A DNA stretch of 64,000 bases from Plantibacter flavus (GTDB lineage Bacteria; Actinomycetota; Actinomycetes; Actinomycetales; Microbacteriaceae). Shown here piece after piece: positions 41,931 to 51,075 of this stretch; positions within the stretch are counted from its first letter, which is position 1, and every line of letters begins with the position of its first letter. The notes under the pieces were generated by a model. The model saw nothing but the letters and a program-made list of their open reading frames with translations. It was not told the origin of the DNA and made no database searches. The DNA is taken from contig NZ_FXAP01000003.1 of the NCBI RefSeq assembly GCF_900177615.1, positions 124,001 through 188,000 of the forward strand, given 5' to 3'. The translations under genes were made by a program, and so were the position numbers.

Positions 41931-44041
41931 GCACCATCCTGAACCGCCTCGAACGGGCCCGCTCCGGCAAGGGCATCACGGTCGTCTCGATCATCGGCCT
42001 CATCCTCGTGCCGCTCGTCATCGCGGGCGGACTCGTCTGGGCGCTGTGGAACCCGGCGGAACGACTCGGTCAGGTGACCGCCGCCATCGTGAACGACGAC
42101 AGGCCGGTGACCGTCAACGGCCAGACCGTGCCGCTCGGCCGCCAGCTCTCCGCGGGCCTCGTCGACGGCGACCAGGAGACCAACTACACCTGGGTGATCA
42201 CCGACGCGTCCGACGCGAAGGCGGGCCTCGCCGACGGTTCGTACACGGCGGTCGTCACGATCCCGGAGAACTTCTCGAAGGCGGCGACCTCGTTCTCGGG
42301 CGACGCCGCCGACGCCGAGCGCGCCCGCCTCGACGTGACGACGAGCGACCGCAGCAAGCTCGTCGACGACGCCATCTCCCAGACGATCACGCAGACCGCG
42401 GCCTCGCTCCTCGGTCGACAGCTCACCACCACCTACCTCGAGAACGTCTACGTCGGGTTCAACACCGTCCACGACCAGCTCGGCGAGGCCGCCGACGGTG
42501 CGAAGCAGCTGTCGACGGGCGGACTCTCCCTCGCGCAGGGCGCGCAGCAACTCGCGAACGGCACCACGCAGCTCGCCACGGGCGCGACGCAGTTGTCGTC
42601 GGGTGCGACGCAGCTGAGTGACGGGGTGAATGCACTGGCCGACGGCGCGACGCAGCTGTCCTCCGGTGCCTCGCAGCTGAGCGGTGGAGCGAGTCAGCTC
42701 GCCAGCGGAGCAGCGACGCTGTACGCCGGGACGCAGGGTGACGGGAGCGCCGAGAACCCGGGGCTGGTCGGTGGAGCCGCCGGGATCGCCGGCGGCGCGA
42801 ACGACGTGTCCGCAGGGCTCGCCGACCTGTCGGCCGGCGCCCAGGGCACCAAGCAGCTCACGGCCGCGGTGGCCGCACAACTCGCATCACTCAGCGCCGA
42901 CTGCGCTGCGTCCGGAGCTTCCGCGACGTACTGCGCGGACGTCGTGACGGCGAGTGGACTGGCCGCCACGGTCGCCACCGGCGGACCGATCGACGCGAAC
43001 ACGGAGTATCCGGGCGCCGCGGCCCTGGCCGACGGGACCGCACAGGCTGCGGCCGGCGCCGCCGCCCTCGCGACCGGTGCCACGAAGTTCTCCTCCGGCA
43101 TGCCCGCACTCGTCGACGGCATCGCCAAGATCAACACCGCGGCGGCACAGATCGCGGCGGGCGCAGCGGGCCTCGCCGACGGCGCGTCCAAGGCCGCCTC
43201 CGGGACGGCTCAGCTGCAGACGGGTGCATCCGCCCTCGCCGACGGCGCCGGCCAGGCGGCCACCGGCACGACCCAGCTCGCCGACGCGTCGAACCAGCTC
43301 GCGTCGGGGGCCGGGACCCTGTCCGGCGGGATCACCTCGCTCGCGTCCGGGCTGCAGAGCGCGGTCGACAGCCTGCCGACCTATACGAGCTCCGACCGAC
43401 AGACGCTCGCGGACGTCGTCGCCGACCCGGTCTCGGCCGGTGATTCGGCAACGGTGTCCTTCGGCACGAACAGCGCTCCCTTCTACGCCGTCCTCGCCCT
43501 CTGGCTGGGTGCGCTCGCGAGCTTCCTCGTGCTGCGGCCGGTGCCCGCGCGGGCGTTCGGGTCCACCCGTTCCTCGCTGCGGCTCGCGCTCGGGGCCTTC
43601 GTCCCGGCCGGCGCGATCGGGATGCTGCAGGGCCTGCTCGTCGCCGTCATCACCGCACCACTGCTCGAGCTCGACGCGGGCGGATGGCTCGCCTTCGCCG
43701 GGATCGCCGTCCTCGCAGGACTCGTGTTCGCCGCCGCCAACCAGGCGCTGAACGCCCTGTTCGGCGGTTCGGGTCGGTTCATCTCGATGATCGTCGCGCT
43801 CGTCGGTCTGGCCACCGGAATCATCGCGACCGCTCCGCAGGTGCTCGACCAGGTGCTCGGATTCCTGCCGATCGCGCCGGCCCTCGGTGGTCTGCAGGCG
43901 ATCGCGATCGGCGACACGGGAGCAGCGGCCGGCGTCGTCGGCCTCGTCCTCTGGCTTCTCGGGTCCCTCGCCGCGACGACGTTCGCGATCGCCCGGGCGA
44001 GGACCACGTCGGTGAAGGCCCTCGTCCCGGCCGTCGCCTGA
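41927..44041 (+). CDS. YhgE/Pip family membrane protein
   Basis: The 704-residue protein has one N-terminal helix (ITVVSIIGLILVPLVIAGGLVWAL), then an extracytoplasmic YhgE N-terminal domain with PENFSKAATSF. A long low-complexity region (about residues 190-480) is built from 7- to 14-residue repeats such as ATQLSSGATQLSDGV. The C-terminus has five or six membrane helices of ABC-2 permease type. Such proteins are thought to work in export of lipids, peptides or phage-receptor functions. It overlaps the MMPL gene by ATGA. Together with the ABC-like tail of the MMPL protein it may form one exporter. Confidence 0.87.
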   Translation: MSTILNRLERARSGKGITVVSIIGLILVPLVIAGGLVWALWNPAERLGQVTAAIVNDDRPVTVNGQTVPLGRQLSAGLVDGDQETNYTWVITDASDAKAGLADGSYTAVVTIPENFSKAATSFSGDAADAERARLDVTTSDRSKLVDDAISQTITQTAASLLGRQLTTTYLENVYVGFNTVHDQLGEAADGAKQLSTGGLSLAQGAQQLANGTTQLATGATQLSSGATQLSDGVNALADGATQLSSGASQLSGGASQLASGAATLYAGTQGDGSAENPGLVGGAAGIAGGANDVSAGLADLSAGAQGTKQLTAAVAAQLASLSADCAASGASATYCADVVTASGLAATVATGGPIDANTEYPGAAALADGTAQAAAGAAALATGATKFSSGMPALVDGIAKINTAAAQIAAGAAGLADGASKAASGTAQLQTGASALADGAGQAATGTTQLADASNQLASGAGTLSGGITSLASGLQSAVDSLPTYTSSDRQTLADVVADPVSAGDSATVSFGTNSAPFYAVLALWLGALASFLVLRPVPARAFGSTRSSLRLALGAFVPAGAIGMLQGLLVAVITAPLLELDAGGWLAFAGIAVLAGLVFAAANQALNALFGGSGRFISMIVALVGLATGIIATAPQVLDQVLGFLPIAPALGGLQAIAIGDTGAAAGVVGLVLWLLGSLAATTFAIARARTTSVKALVPAVA

Positions 44042-44075
44042 TGCCGGTTCAGGACCCCGCCGGTAGGCTGGGGTG

Positions 44076-44216
44076 ATGAGCAGCAGCGAAGACCGGGAAC
44101 TGGCCGAGTGGGGCGAGCAGCGCAAGCGTCGTCAGCGGCTCATCGCCTGGGTCCTCGTCGTCGCACTCGTCCTCGGTGGAGGCGGCGCGACCGTCCTCGG
44201 CTTCATCTTCAACTAG
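44076..44216 (+). CDS. 46-residue single-span membrane protein
   Basis: The short frame begins MSSSEDRELAEWGEQRKRRQ and ends with one hydrophobic helix, LIAWVLVVALVLGGGGATVL. A charged cytosolic start followed by one helix is common among small actinobacterial membrane proteins. It lies 34 bp after the YhgE gene; the sequence GGTAGGCTGGGGTG just upstream could serve as ribosome site or -10. Function unknown; it may be part of the exporter operon. Confidence 0.6.
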   Translation: MSSSEDRELAEWGEQRKRRQRLIAWVLVVALVLGGGGATVLGFIFN

Positions 44217-44239
44217 CCCCCGCCCTCCCTGCCCGGATG

Positions 44240-44365
44240 CCAGCGCGGTGCGCTGACGCGAGCGCGCCCCACACGCGCGGGCGCGGGTCTCCGGAGGGGC
44301 GCGCTCAGGCACGAGACCCGCGCCCGCGCCGGAACCGAGCATCTCGGGTCAGCGCACCGCGCTGA
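44240..44365. repeat. Inverted-repeat-bounded element, copy A (126 bp)
   Basis: CCAGCGCGGTGCGCTGA (44240-44256) faces TCAGCGCACCGCGCTGA (44349-44365). Inside lies GGGTCTCCGGAGGGG and GC-rich dyads. It fills the gap between two convergent genes. Related copies are at 50903-51028 and 52091-52256. Confidence 0.8.
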
Positions 44366-44371
44366 CCGTCG

Positions 44372-45364
44372 TCAGGGTCTGGCGTCGTGCAGGTCTCGCT
44401 GCTTGACGATGCGCTCCGGATTCGCCGGACGCATACCGACGATGATCTTGCCCCGCGCGTGCAGCCGCTCGAGATCCTCGAACGCGTCGATGATCAGGTC
44501 GAACGGGTAGAACGCCGAGACGACGACCTTCAACGCATGGTCGGCGGCGTACTCCGCGAGGCGTTGCAGCTGCTTCGTGGCGTGCGCGGCGAACTCCTCG
44601 TCCGGCTCGAGTGCGGCGAGTTCGATGGCCTTCCGATCCTCGCTCGACCGGTACTTCTCCGGTGGAACACCGAGTTCGAACGCGAGCTCCTGACCGTCCT
44701 GACCGAAGTTGTCGATGAACGCCGTCACGCCCTCCGGCGCGAGCTTGCGGATCCGATCGGCCATGCCCTCGCCGTAGACGACCGGCTTGACGCCCTGTTC
44801 ACGGAGGAAGTCGTGATTGCGCTCACCGCACGTGCCGATGACCCGCACGCCCGCGAACTTCGCCAACTGCGCCTCGATGTTCCCGACGCCTCCGGCCGCC
44901 GCCGAGATGACGAGGGTGTCGCCCTGCTTGAGGTGCAGCCCGTCCAGCGTGTCGAGCGCCGTCAGTCCAGCGAGGTAGAGCCCGCCGGCCTCCTCCCAGC
45001 TCACGCGCTTCGGCTTGCGGACGAGGGATGACGCCGGTACGACGACCTGGGTGGCGTGCGCGCCGCGGACGGCGTGACCGATCACCTCGTCGCCCCGCTT
45101 CCAGCCCTCGACCCCGGTCCCGACCTCGCGGACCAAGCCGGCGAAGTCGCTCCCCTGCCCCGTCGGCAGCTCGATCGGCACCGTCTCGGCGAGGTGCCCC
45201 TCGCGGACGAACGCCTCGATATGGTTGATGCCGCTCGCGAGGACGTCGACCACGACCTCGCCCCATCTGGGATGCGGCATCTCGGACTCGATGAACTCGA
45301 GTACGTCGGGCCCGCCGTAGCGGGCGTAGCGGAGTGACCTCGTCGTCTGCTTCGAACCGAACAT
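44372..45364 (-). CDS. Zinc-independent medium-chain NADP-dependent oxidoreductase (quinone reductase-like)
   Basis: The 330-residue MDR protein has a GroES-like N-terminal domain (LPTGQGSDFAGLVREVGTGVEGWKRGDEVIG) and the Rossmann motif AAAGGVGNIEAQLAKFAG. VIGTCGERNHDFLREQGVKPVVYGEG follows. Catalytic zinc ligands are absent, so it belongs with quinone or enoyl reductases. It stands alone on the minus strand between repeat element copy A and the sugar transporter operon. The substrate cannot be told from sequence. Confidence 0.85.
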   Translation of the reverse strand: MFGSKQTTRSLRYARYGGPDVLEFIESEMPHPRWGEVVVDVLASGINHIEAFVREGHLAETVPIELPTGQGSDFAGLVREVGTGVEGWKRGDEVIGHAVRGAHATQVVVPASSLVRKPKRVSWEEAGGLYLAGLTALDTLDGLHLKQGDTLVISAAAGGVGNIEAQLAKFAGVRVIGTCGERNHDFLREQGVKPVVYGEGMADRIRKLAPEGVTAFIDNFGQDGQELAFELGVPPEKYRSSEDRKAIELAALEPDEEFAAHATKQLQRLAEYAADHALKVVVSAFYPFDLIIDAFEDLERLHARGKIIVGMRPANPERIVKQRDLHDARP

Positions 45365-45443
45365 GGTTCATCTTCCACCTGTCGGTCGCTAGCCGATCGA
45401 ACTATCAGCTGGCTTACAGGTTCACCGGACGGCTTCGCATGAC

Positions 45444-45506
45444 GACGCCCGCTCGCCCAGGAATGGGCGAACGGGCGTCGGCTCGCCCATTCTTGGGCGA
45501 ATGAGC
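45444..45506. repeat. Nested TCGCCCA/TGGGCGA hairpins after the sugar ABC operon
   Basis: GACGCCCGCTCGCCCA (45444-45459) pairs with TGGGCGAACGGGCGTC (45464-45479), and a second dyad GCTCGCCCA...TGGGCGAATGAGC spans 45481-45506. As at 11197 and 17691, the two dyads are inverted copies of each other. This is the likely terminator of the minus-strand operon. Confidence 0.8.
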
Positions 45507-45511
45507 GGGGG

Positions 45512-46348
45512 TCAGCCCTTCACCGCTCCGGCCGTCAGACCCTGGACGATGTACCGGCTCGCGAACGCGAACAGCACCATCGTCGGGATGATCGTCAGCA
45601 CGGCGGCCGCCGACATGGAGCCCCAGTCGATGTTGTAGCTCGTGATGAAGCCGTTGAGCGCCGTCGGGATCGTCTTGTTCGCGTCGCTGTTGATGAGTGT
45701 CACCGAGAGGAACAGCTCGTTCCAACAGTTCACGAAGTTGAAGATGAACGCCGCCACGATCCCGGGCTTCAGCACCGGGACGAGCACCCGGAAGAGCGCG
45801 CCGAACCGCGAGCAGCCGTCGATCATGGCCGCCTCCTCGAGGGCGTCGGGGATGTTCTCGAAGAACCCTCTGAGCATGACGGTGCAGAACGGGATGCACA
45901 CCGCGATGTAGATGAGGATGAGCCCGAACCGGTTGTCGACGAGCTTGAGCTGCGTCATCAGCAGGTAGAGCGGGCCGAGCGCGATGAACGACGGGATCAT
46001 CTGCGTGGCGAGGAACGCCAGCAGGATCGCCCCCTTGCTCCGGAACTCGAACCGCGCCAACACGTACGCCGACAGCATCGAGATGAAGGTCGCCACGACG
46101 GCTGCGATCGTCGCCACGATGAGGCTGTTGACGACGTAGGTGCCGAACTGCGCCTTGCTGAACAGGCCGAGGTAGTTCTCGATCGAGAACACCTCCGGCC
46201 AGTACGTCAACGGGTAGGAGAAGATCGCGCCCGGCTTCTTGAACGAGGTGACGACGATCCAGTACAGCGGGAACACCGTGATGACGAGCCAGAGCCCGAG
46301 GAAGAGGAACTTGACGACCTTCGCGGTCCGTGTCTCCTGGTCGATCAT
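45512..46348 (-). CDS. Carbohydrate ABC transporter permease (MalG type, CUT1)
   Basis: The 278-residue protein has six transmembrane segments and ends GLTAGAVKG, the typical MalG-type C-terminus. The EAA loop is EEAAMIDGCSRFGALFRVLVP. ATQMIPSFIALGPLYLL in the middle is also characteristic. It overlaps the MalF-type gene by ATGA and is the last gene of the operon. Confidence 0.93.
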   Translation of the reverse strand: MIDQETRTAKVVKFLFLGLWLVITVFPLYWIVVTSFKKPGAIFSYPLTYWPEVFSIENYLGLFSKAQFGTYVVNSLIVATIAAVVATFISMLSAYVLARFEFRSKGAILLAFLATQMIPSFIALGPLYLLMTQLKLVDNRFGLILIYIAVCIPFCTVMLRGFFENIPDALEEAAMIDGCSRFGALFRVLVPVLKPGIVAAFIFNFVNCWNELFLSVTLINSDANKTIPTALNGFITSYNIDWGSMSAAAVLTIIPTMVLFAFASRYIVQGLTAGAVKG

Positions 46349-47325
46349 GCCTTCACCTTCTTCTCACGCATGGACAGCAGGTAGAACGCGGTGAACACCA
46401 GCAGGATCGCGACGACGATGAGGCCGATCGCGGAGGCCCGGCCGTAGTCGCCGCGCTGGGTGGTCGCGATCATCCAGGTCGTCAGGATGTGGGTCTGGTT
46501 CGCCGGACCGCCGCCCGTCATGCCGTAGATGATGTCGGGGAAGTTGAAGATCCAGATGACCCGGAGCAGCACCGTGAGGGCGAGCGTCGTGCGGATGTAC
46601 GGGATCGTGATCTGGAAGAGCATGCGCGCCTTGCCCGCGCCGTCGAGCGCCGCGGCCTCGAAGAGGTCCTCCGGCACCGACTGCAGGGCGGCGAGGATCA
46701 TGATCGCGAAGAAGGTGACGCCGTACCAGACGTTCGCGACGATGACGGCGAACATCGCGGTGTTCGGGTCGGCCAGCCACGGGATCGGGGTGTCGATCAG
46801 CCCGACCTTCTGGAGCAGGTCGTTGATCACACCGAACTCGCTGTTGAACATCCAGCGGAACAGGATGCCGATGAGGAAGCCCGAGATGGCCCACGGGAAG
46901 AAGATCATCGCCTGGTAGAGGCCGCGGAAGCGGAACCTCCGCCGCAGCCACAGGGCGATACCGAAGCCGATGACGAACTGCGGGACGATCGAGGCCACCA
47001 CCCAGAGCACGGTGTTCGCGACGACCTTGCCGAAGGCCGGGTCGGCGAAGACGGCAAGGAAGTTGGCGAAGCCCACCCAGGAGGTGTCGGTGAGGTTGGC
47101 GAGGTTCCAGTTACGGAACGCCATCTGCGAGCCGGCGATCATCGGGTAGTAGATGAAGATCGCCACGAAGATGAACGCGGGGGCGAGGAAGGCGAGGAGG
47201 CCGAAGCCGCGGCGCACCGTGAAGGTGCGCCGCCGACGCCCACCGGCGGTCCGCGAGGGACCGGCCGGGGGTGTCGGGGTCGCACGCTGCTGCGTGCGAC
47301 CCGCTTCGTCAGTGGTGGTCGTCAT
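46345..47325 (-). CDS. Carbohydrate ABC transporter permease (MalF type, CUT1)
   Basis: The 326-residue protein has a 40-residue basic cytosolic start, then six transmembrane segments with FLAPAFIFVAIFIYYPM first. The EAA loop is FEAAALDGAGKARMLFQITIP. It lies 6 bp after the binding-protein gene. With the MalG partner it forms the membrane channel; no ATPase is encoded nearby, so a shared MsiK-like ATPase elsewhere is expected. Confidence 0.93.
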   Translation of the reverse strand: MTTTTDEAGRTQQRATPTPPAGPSRTAGGRRRRTFTVRRGFGLLAFLAPAFIFVAIFIYYPMIAGSQMAFRNWNLANLTDTSWVGFANFLAVFADPAFGKVVANTVLWVVASIVPQFVIGFGIALWLRRRFRFRGLYQAMIFFPWAISGFLIGILFRWMFNSEFGVINDLLQKVGLIDTPIPWLADPNTAMFAVIVANVWYGVTFFAIMILAALQSVPEDLFEAAALDGAGKARMLFQITIPYIRTTLALTVLLRVIWIFNFPDIIYGMTGGGPANQTHILTTWMIATTQRGDYGRASAIGLIVVAILLVFTAFYLLSMREKKVKA

Positions 47326-47331
47326 GGACGG

Positions 47332-48630
47332 TTACTCGCTCTTCCACTTCTCGGTCCAGTACTCGTCCCAGCCCGCGAGGAGCTTCTCCGGCGTCAGCTG
47401 GCCGATGAGGACCTGCTGGATCTCCGAGTCGGACTTCTGGATCCACTCGGTCCACCAGGAGGAGCCGCGCGGCTGCGTGACGCTCAAGTAGGTGTCCGGG
47501 TTCTCGTTCATCGTGACGTAGCTGGCCCACGGGCCGGTCTTGTAGAAGTCGCTGTCCGCCGCGCTCTTGACGATCGGGACGAGGCTGTTCTCCTGGGCGA
47601 AGGTGGTGGCCTGCTTGTCCTCGGAGAGGAACTCGATGAGCTTCGCGGCCTCGGCCTTGTGCTCGCTCGACGCCGCCGTGCCCCAGCCCGCGGTCGCCAT
47701 GGGCTGCGCGGCCTTGCCGGTCGGGCCGGTCAACAGCGGAGCGGTGCTCCACTGCTCGGCCGTGATCGCCTCGGACTGCTCGACGGTCGCGATGACCTCC
47801 GGGTCCTGCAGGAGGAACGCGGTCGAACCGTTCGAGAAGCCTTCGACCATCTCGGGGTAGCCCCACGCGACGGACGACGGCGGCGAAGCCTCCTTGAAGA
47901 GGTCGAAGTAGGTGTTGACGGCGTCGAGCGCCTCCGGTGCGGAGAAGATCGTGTCGCCGCTCGTCAGCTTGAACGCGTTCTCGGTGTCGAGGTCGTCGGC
48001 GACGTAGGCCTCGATGGCCGCGACGACGTTGCTGTTCGCATTGGTGCCGCCACGGAAGGCGTAGCCGAACTGGTTCTTCGAGGGGTCCTGGATCGCCGAG
48101 GCCTGCTCGAGGAGGTCGTCCCAGCTCGTCGGGGGCCCGTCGAAGCCGGCCTCCTTGATGAGGTCGGTGCGGTAGAACAGGCTCAGCCCGTAGAAGCCGT
48201 AGGGCACGTAGTAGACCTTGCCGTCCTCGCCCTTCGCGTACTTCGTCGCGTTGTCGGTGAGGTCGTCCCAGCCCTTCCAGTCCTCGAGCTCGCCGCTCAT
48301 GTCGTCGAGCCAGCCGTTGGTGGAGAACGGGCCGACGGTGATGTCGCGGACCTCGAGCACGTCGACGCCGGAGCCGGACTGCAGCATCTGGGTGATCTTC
48401 TGGTCGGCCTGGTCGGTCGGCGGCGAGATGAGCTCGACCTTGATCTTCGGGTTGTCGGCCTCGAAGTCCGCGATGAGCGACTTCAGGACCTCGGTCCGGG
48501 CGGGGTTGGTCAGGCTCTCGACCATCTGCAGGGTGACGGTGCCGTCGCTCGCGCCGCCGGCACAGGCCGACAGGGCGAGGCCGGTGACGACGGACAGGCC
48601 GATGGCTGCCGTTGCGCGTGACTTCCTCAT
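47332..48630 (-). CDS. Sugar ABC transporter substrate-binding lipoprotein (family 1)
   Basis: The 432-residue protein has a lipoprotein signal, AIGLSVVTGLALSACAGG, and a family 1 binding fold. VYYVPYGFYGLSLFYRTDLIKEAGFDGPP is the classic central motif, and ends lie at WTEKWKSE. AAAGGAG precedes the ATG at 48630. The 98 bp between it and the aminotransferase stop hold a T- and G-rich low-complexity stretch but no gene. The ligand is unknown; context suggests an amino sugar or amino acid conjugate. Confidence 0.92.
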   Translation of the reverse strand: MRKSRATAAIGLSVVTGLALSACAGGASDGTVTLQMVESLTNPARTEVLKSLIADFEADNPKIKVELISPPTDQADQKITQMLQSGSGVDVLEVRDITVGPFSTNGWLDDMSGELEDWKGWDDLTDNATKYAKGEDGKVYYVPYGFYGLSLFYRTDLIKEAGFDGPPTSWDDLLEQASAIQDPSKNQFGYAFRGGTNANSNVVAAIEAYVADDLDTENAFKLTSGDTIFSAPEALDAVNTYFDLFKEASPPSSVAWGYPEMVEGFSNGSTAFLLQDPEVIATVEQSEAITAEQWSTAPLLTGPTGKAAQPMATAGWGTAASSEHKAEAAKLIEFLSEDKQATTFAQENSLVPIVKSAADSDFYKTGPWASYVTMNENPDTYLSVTQPRGSSWWTEWIQKSDSEIQQVLIGQLTPEKLLAGWDEYWTEKWKSE

Positions 48631-48728
48631 GCTCGCTTCTCCTTTGAGTGGTGCTGGTGGGGGTGCTGCGGGGGTGGGTGCGGTGTGGTGGTACGGGTGT
48701 GGTGGTGTCGGGTCGGGCGGTTCCGCGC

Positions 48729-49961
48729 TCAGCTCGTGGCCGCGCGCTCCTCCTCGGCCCATCGCGCGAGCACCGGGACGGCGTGCTCGGCGAAGTGTTC
48801 GAAGTCCTCGGGGGTGTTGTAGACGTGGGTGGAGAGTCGGACGTAGCCGATCCCGTCGAGGCTCGTGAACGCGCCCTCGACACCGAGCTCGGCGGAGACG
48901 CGGTCGCGGAGGCCGTCGGCGGTCGCGTGGGTCGTCGCGAGGCCGGTCGGGAGCTTGACGAGCCGGAGGGCGTTGACGGGCATGCCCACGTCGACGTGGC
49001 TGTCCTCGCCGGTGATGGCGGTCACGGCGTCGGCGACCACCTCGACGGCGTAGTCGGCGAGCTCGGTCATGTAGTCCCTGGCGGCCGACCAGCCCCACAT
49101 GTCCTCGATGAACCCGAGCGACGTCGCCGCGGCGAGGTAGCTCGTGACGTCGACCGTACCCTGCGTGTCGAAGCGCTGCGGGAACGGGTACGGCGAACCC
49201 CAGGAGTCGATGAGCGGGTAGAGCTCCTGCGCGAGCTGGCTGCGGGCGACGAGGACCGCGGCACCACGCGGGGCGCACCCGAACTTGTGCAGGTTGCCGA
49301 CCCAGAAGTCGCAGTCGAGGTCGCGCATGGGATCGGCGTACAGGCCGGGGACGTGCGCGGCGTCGACGAGCGTGGGGATGCCGGCGGCACGGGCGGTGGC
49401 GGCGATCTGCTGGACCGGCAAGAGTCTGGCGGTCGGCGAGGTGATCTGGTCCATCACGATGAGGGCCGTGCGGTCGCTGAACTCGGCGACGACGGCGTCG
49501 TGGGCGGTCTGCGCGTCGGCGTCGAGCGGGATGCGGGCGGTCCGGACGGTGCCGCCCCAGCGACGCGCGAGTCGCTCGGCCCCCATCGTGACGGCGCCGT
49601 AGCCGTGGTCGGTGACGATGATCTCGAGGCCGCGCTGCACGGGGAGGCTGGAGAAGACGACGCTCGCCCCGGCGCTCGCGTTCGGAACCATGGCGAGCTG
49701 GTCGACCGACGCCCCGAGGAAGTCGGCGATCCCAACACGGGCCGCGCCGACCTTGGCCGGGAGGGCCGGGAACCAGGTGAGGGGTGCCGCCTCCATCTCG
49801 CGGCGGAGCGCCTGCTGGTGATCCTGCGCGACGATCGGGACCGCCCCGAAGGATCCGTGGTTGATGTGACGCTTGGTCGGATCCAGCGTCCAACCGGCCG
49901 TTGCCGGTCGGCCGTCGCCGAGCGTGAGCGGCGCTGGCCGTGCGATGGTGCGAGTGTCCAC
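48729..49961 (-). CDS. Class V PLP aminotransferase (isopenicillin N epimerase-like)
   Basis: The 410-residue PLP enzyme has HINHGSFGAVPIVAQDHQQ at the start and MVPNASAGASVV for phosphate contact. DAAHVPGLYADP contains the ring Asp, and FWVGNLHKFGCAPRGAAVL contains the Schiff-base lysine. This subgroup includes isopenicillin N epimerases and cysteine desulfurase-like lyases. The start is a GTG at 49961 preceded by GGAGG. It leads the minus-strand operon ahead of a sugar importer, an unusual pairing, and faces a FadR-type regulator. The real substrate is unknown. Confidence 0.85.
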   Translation of the reverse strand: MDTRTIARPAPLTLGDGRPATAGWTLDPTKRHINHGSFGAVPIVAQDHQQALRREMEAAPLTWFPALPAKVGAARVGIADFLGASVDQLAMVPNASAGASVVFSSLPVQRGLEIIVTDHGYGAVTMGAERLARRWGGTVRTARIPLDADAQTAHDAVVAEFSDRTALIVMDQITSPTARLLPVQQIAATARAAGIPTLVDAAHVPGLYADPMRDLDCDFWVGNLHKFGCAPRGAAVLVARSQLAQELYPLIDSWGSPYPFPQRFDTQGTVDVTSYLAAATSLGFIEDMWGWSAARDYMTELADYAVEVVADAVTAITGEDSHVDVGMPVNALRLVKLPTGLATTHATADGLRDRVSAELGVEGAFTSLDGIGYVRLSTHVYNTPEDFEHFAEHAVPVLARWAEEERAATS

Positions 49962-50039
49962 AGTGACGTTCCTCCGAGTCGATTATGCAGTGGATTGTCC
50001 GATAACCATAGGGGCAACGTTTGATGACTTGGGTTTCTG

Positions 50040-50050
50040 TCGTGTTACAA
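50040..50050. promoter_or_regulatory. Candidate FadR-family operator in divergent region
   Basis: TCGTGTTACAA fits the general FadR/VanR pattern TNGTNNNACNA. It sits between the aminotransferase and regulator starts. CATCGGAT and CATCGGAC motifs also recur at about 50083 and 50111. The region is AT-rich compared with its surroundings. Confidence 0.4.
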
Positions 50051-50198
50051 GTGATCGCCCAGGTCGTTTCGGGATCGACTCATCGGATGACTTGATGTTC
50101 GAGCATGGAGTCATCGGACGTCTCATGATCCGTGGCGGCTCGCGGATCACCGGTGAGGGGCCGCTACGATGGCGGGACGACCCCTGAGGAGGAGCCGC

Positions 50199-50891
50199 AT
50201 GTCCGCAGTCGACACAGCGTTCCACGGCCTGCGACACATGATCGCGTCGGGACGGCTCGTGGCGGGGCAGCGGTTCCCGGCCGAGAACGAACTCTGCGAC
50301 GAACTCGGCGTGTCCCGCGGGTCTCTTCGTGAGGCCGTCCGCATGCTGGCCGCCCTCGGGATCATCGAGTCGCGGCACGGCTCGGGCACCTACGTGTCGA
50401 TGCTCCGGCCCGAGGAGATCATCGGCAGCCTGTCACTCACGGTCGACCTCCTCCCCCTCGACGGTCTTCTGCAGATGTACGAGCTGCGGCGGGTGCTCGA
50501 GACCCATGCCACCTCGCAGGCGGCTGCTCGCGCGAGCGACGAGGTGCGCGCCGAACTCACCGAACTCGTGGAGGCGATGGAACGCACGACCGACCCCGCC
50601 GAGTCGAGCGAGCTGGACCACCGGTTCCACGAACTCATCGCACGGACGGCCGGGAACGCCACGCTGACGGCCCTGCTGCAGGTCTTCCGGTCGCGCTCGC
50701 GGGCCTACGACGTCTTCAGCCTGCCCGCCGGCGACGAGCTGCGTCGGGTCAGCAACCGCGGCCACCGGGCGATGACCGAGGCGATCCTCTCGCGCGACCC
50801 CGTCGGGGCGGCCGGGGCGGCATCAGCGCACGTCGCGCAGACCGAGGAGTGGTTGCGCGTCCTGCAGCCGCCGGCGACCCCCGCCGACTGA
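50199..50891 (+). CDS. FadR-subfamily GntR regulator of the aminotransferase/sugar ABC operon
   Basis: The 230-residue regulator has the winged helix RFPAENELCDELGVSRGSLREAVRMLAALGII with SRHGSGTYV. The FCD domain has LDHRFHELIARTAGN and a C-terminal H in NRGHRAMTEAIL as metal ligands. The ATG at 50199 follows GAGGAG; an upstream in-frame start is less likely. It is divergent from the aminotransferase gene, 237 bp away, and probably controls that operon. Confidence 0.9.
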   Translation: MSAVDTAFHGLRHMIASGRLVAGQRFPAENELCDELGVSRGSLREAVRMLAALGIIESRHGSGTYVSMLRPEEIIGSLSLTVDLLPLDGLLQMYELRRVLETHATSQAAARASDEVRAELTELVEAMERTTDPAESSELDHRFHELIARTAGNATLTALLQVFRSRSRAYDVFSLPAGDELRRVSNRGHRAMTEAILSRDPVGAAGAASAHVAQTEEWLRVLQPPATPAD

Positions 50892-50902
50892 GGTCGGTTG
50901 CG

Positions 50903-51070
50903 CCAGCGCGGTGCGCTGACGTCAGCGCGGGTCTGCGGCGCGAGCGCGGGTCTCCGGAGGGGTGCGCTCAGCGCCATGCCCCGCAGTCACGCCGGTTGAG
51001 GCGCAGTCACGCGAGCGCACCGCGCTGGGGCCGATTCCCCGCGCTCGCGCCGGCGCGGTGCGCTGACGGC
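50903..51070. repeat. Inverted-repeat-bounded element, copy B, plus an extra end
   Basis: CCAGCGCGGTGCGCTGA (50903-50919) faces an imperfect reverse copy ending CACCGCGCTGG at 51028, again 126 bp. A further CGGCGCGGTGCGCTGACGG follows at 51051-51069. Internal GGGTCTCCGGAGGGG matches copy A. It fills the gap between convergent genes. Confidence 0.8.
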
Positions 51071-51075
51071 TGCGG

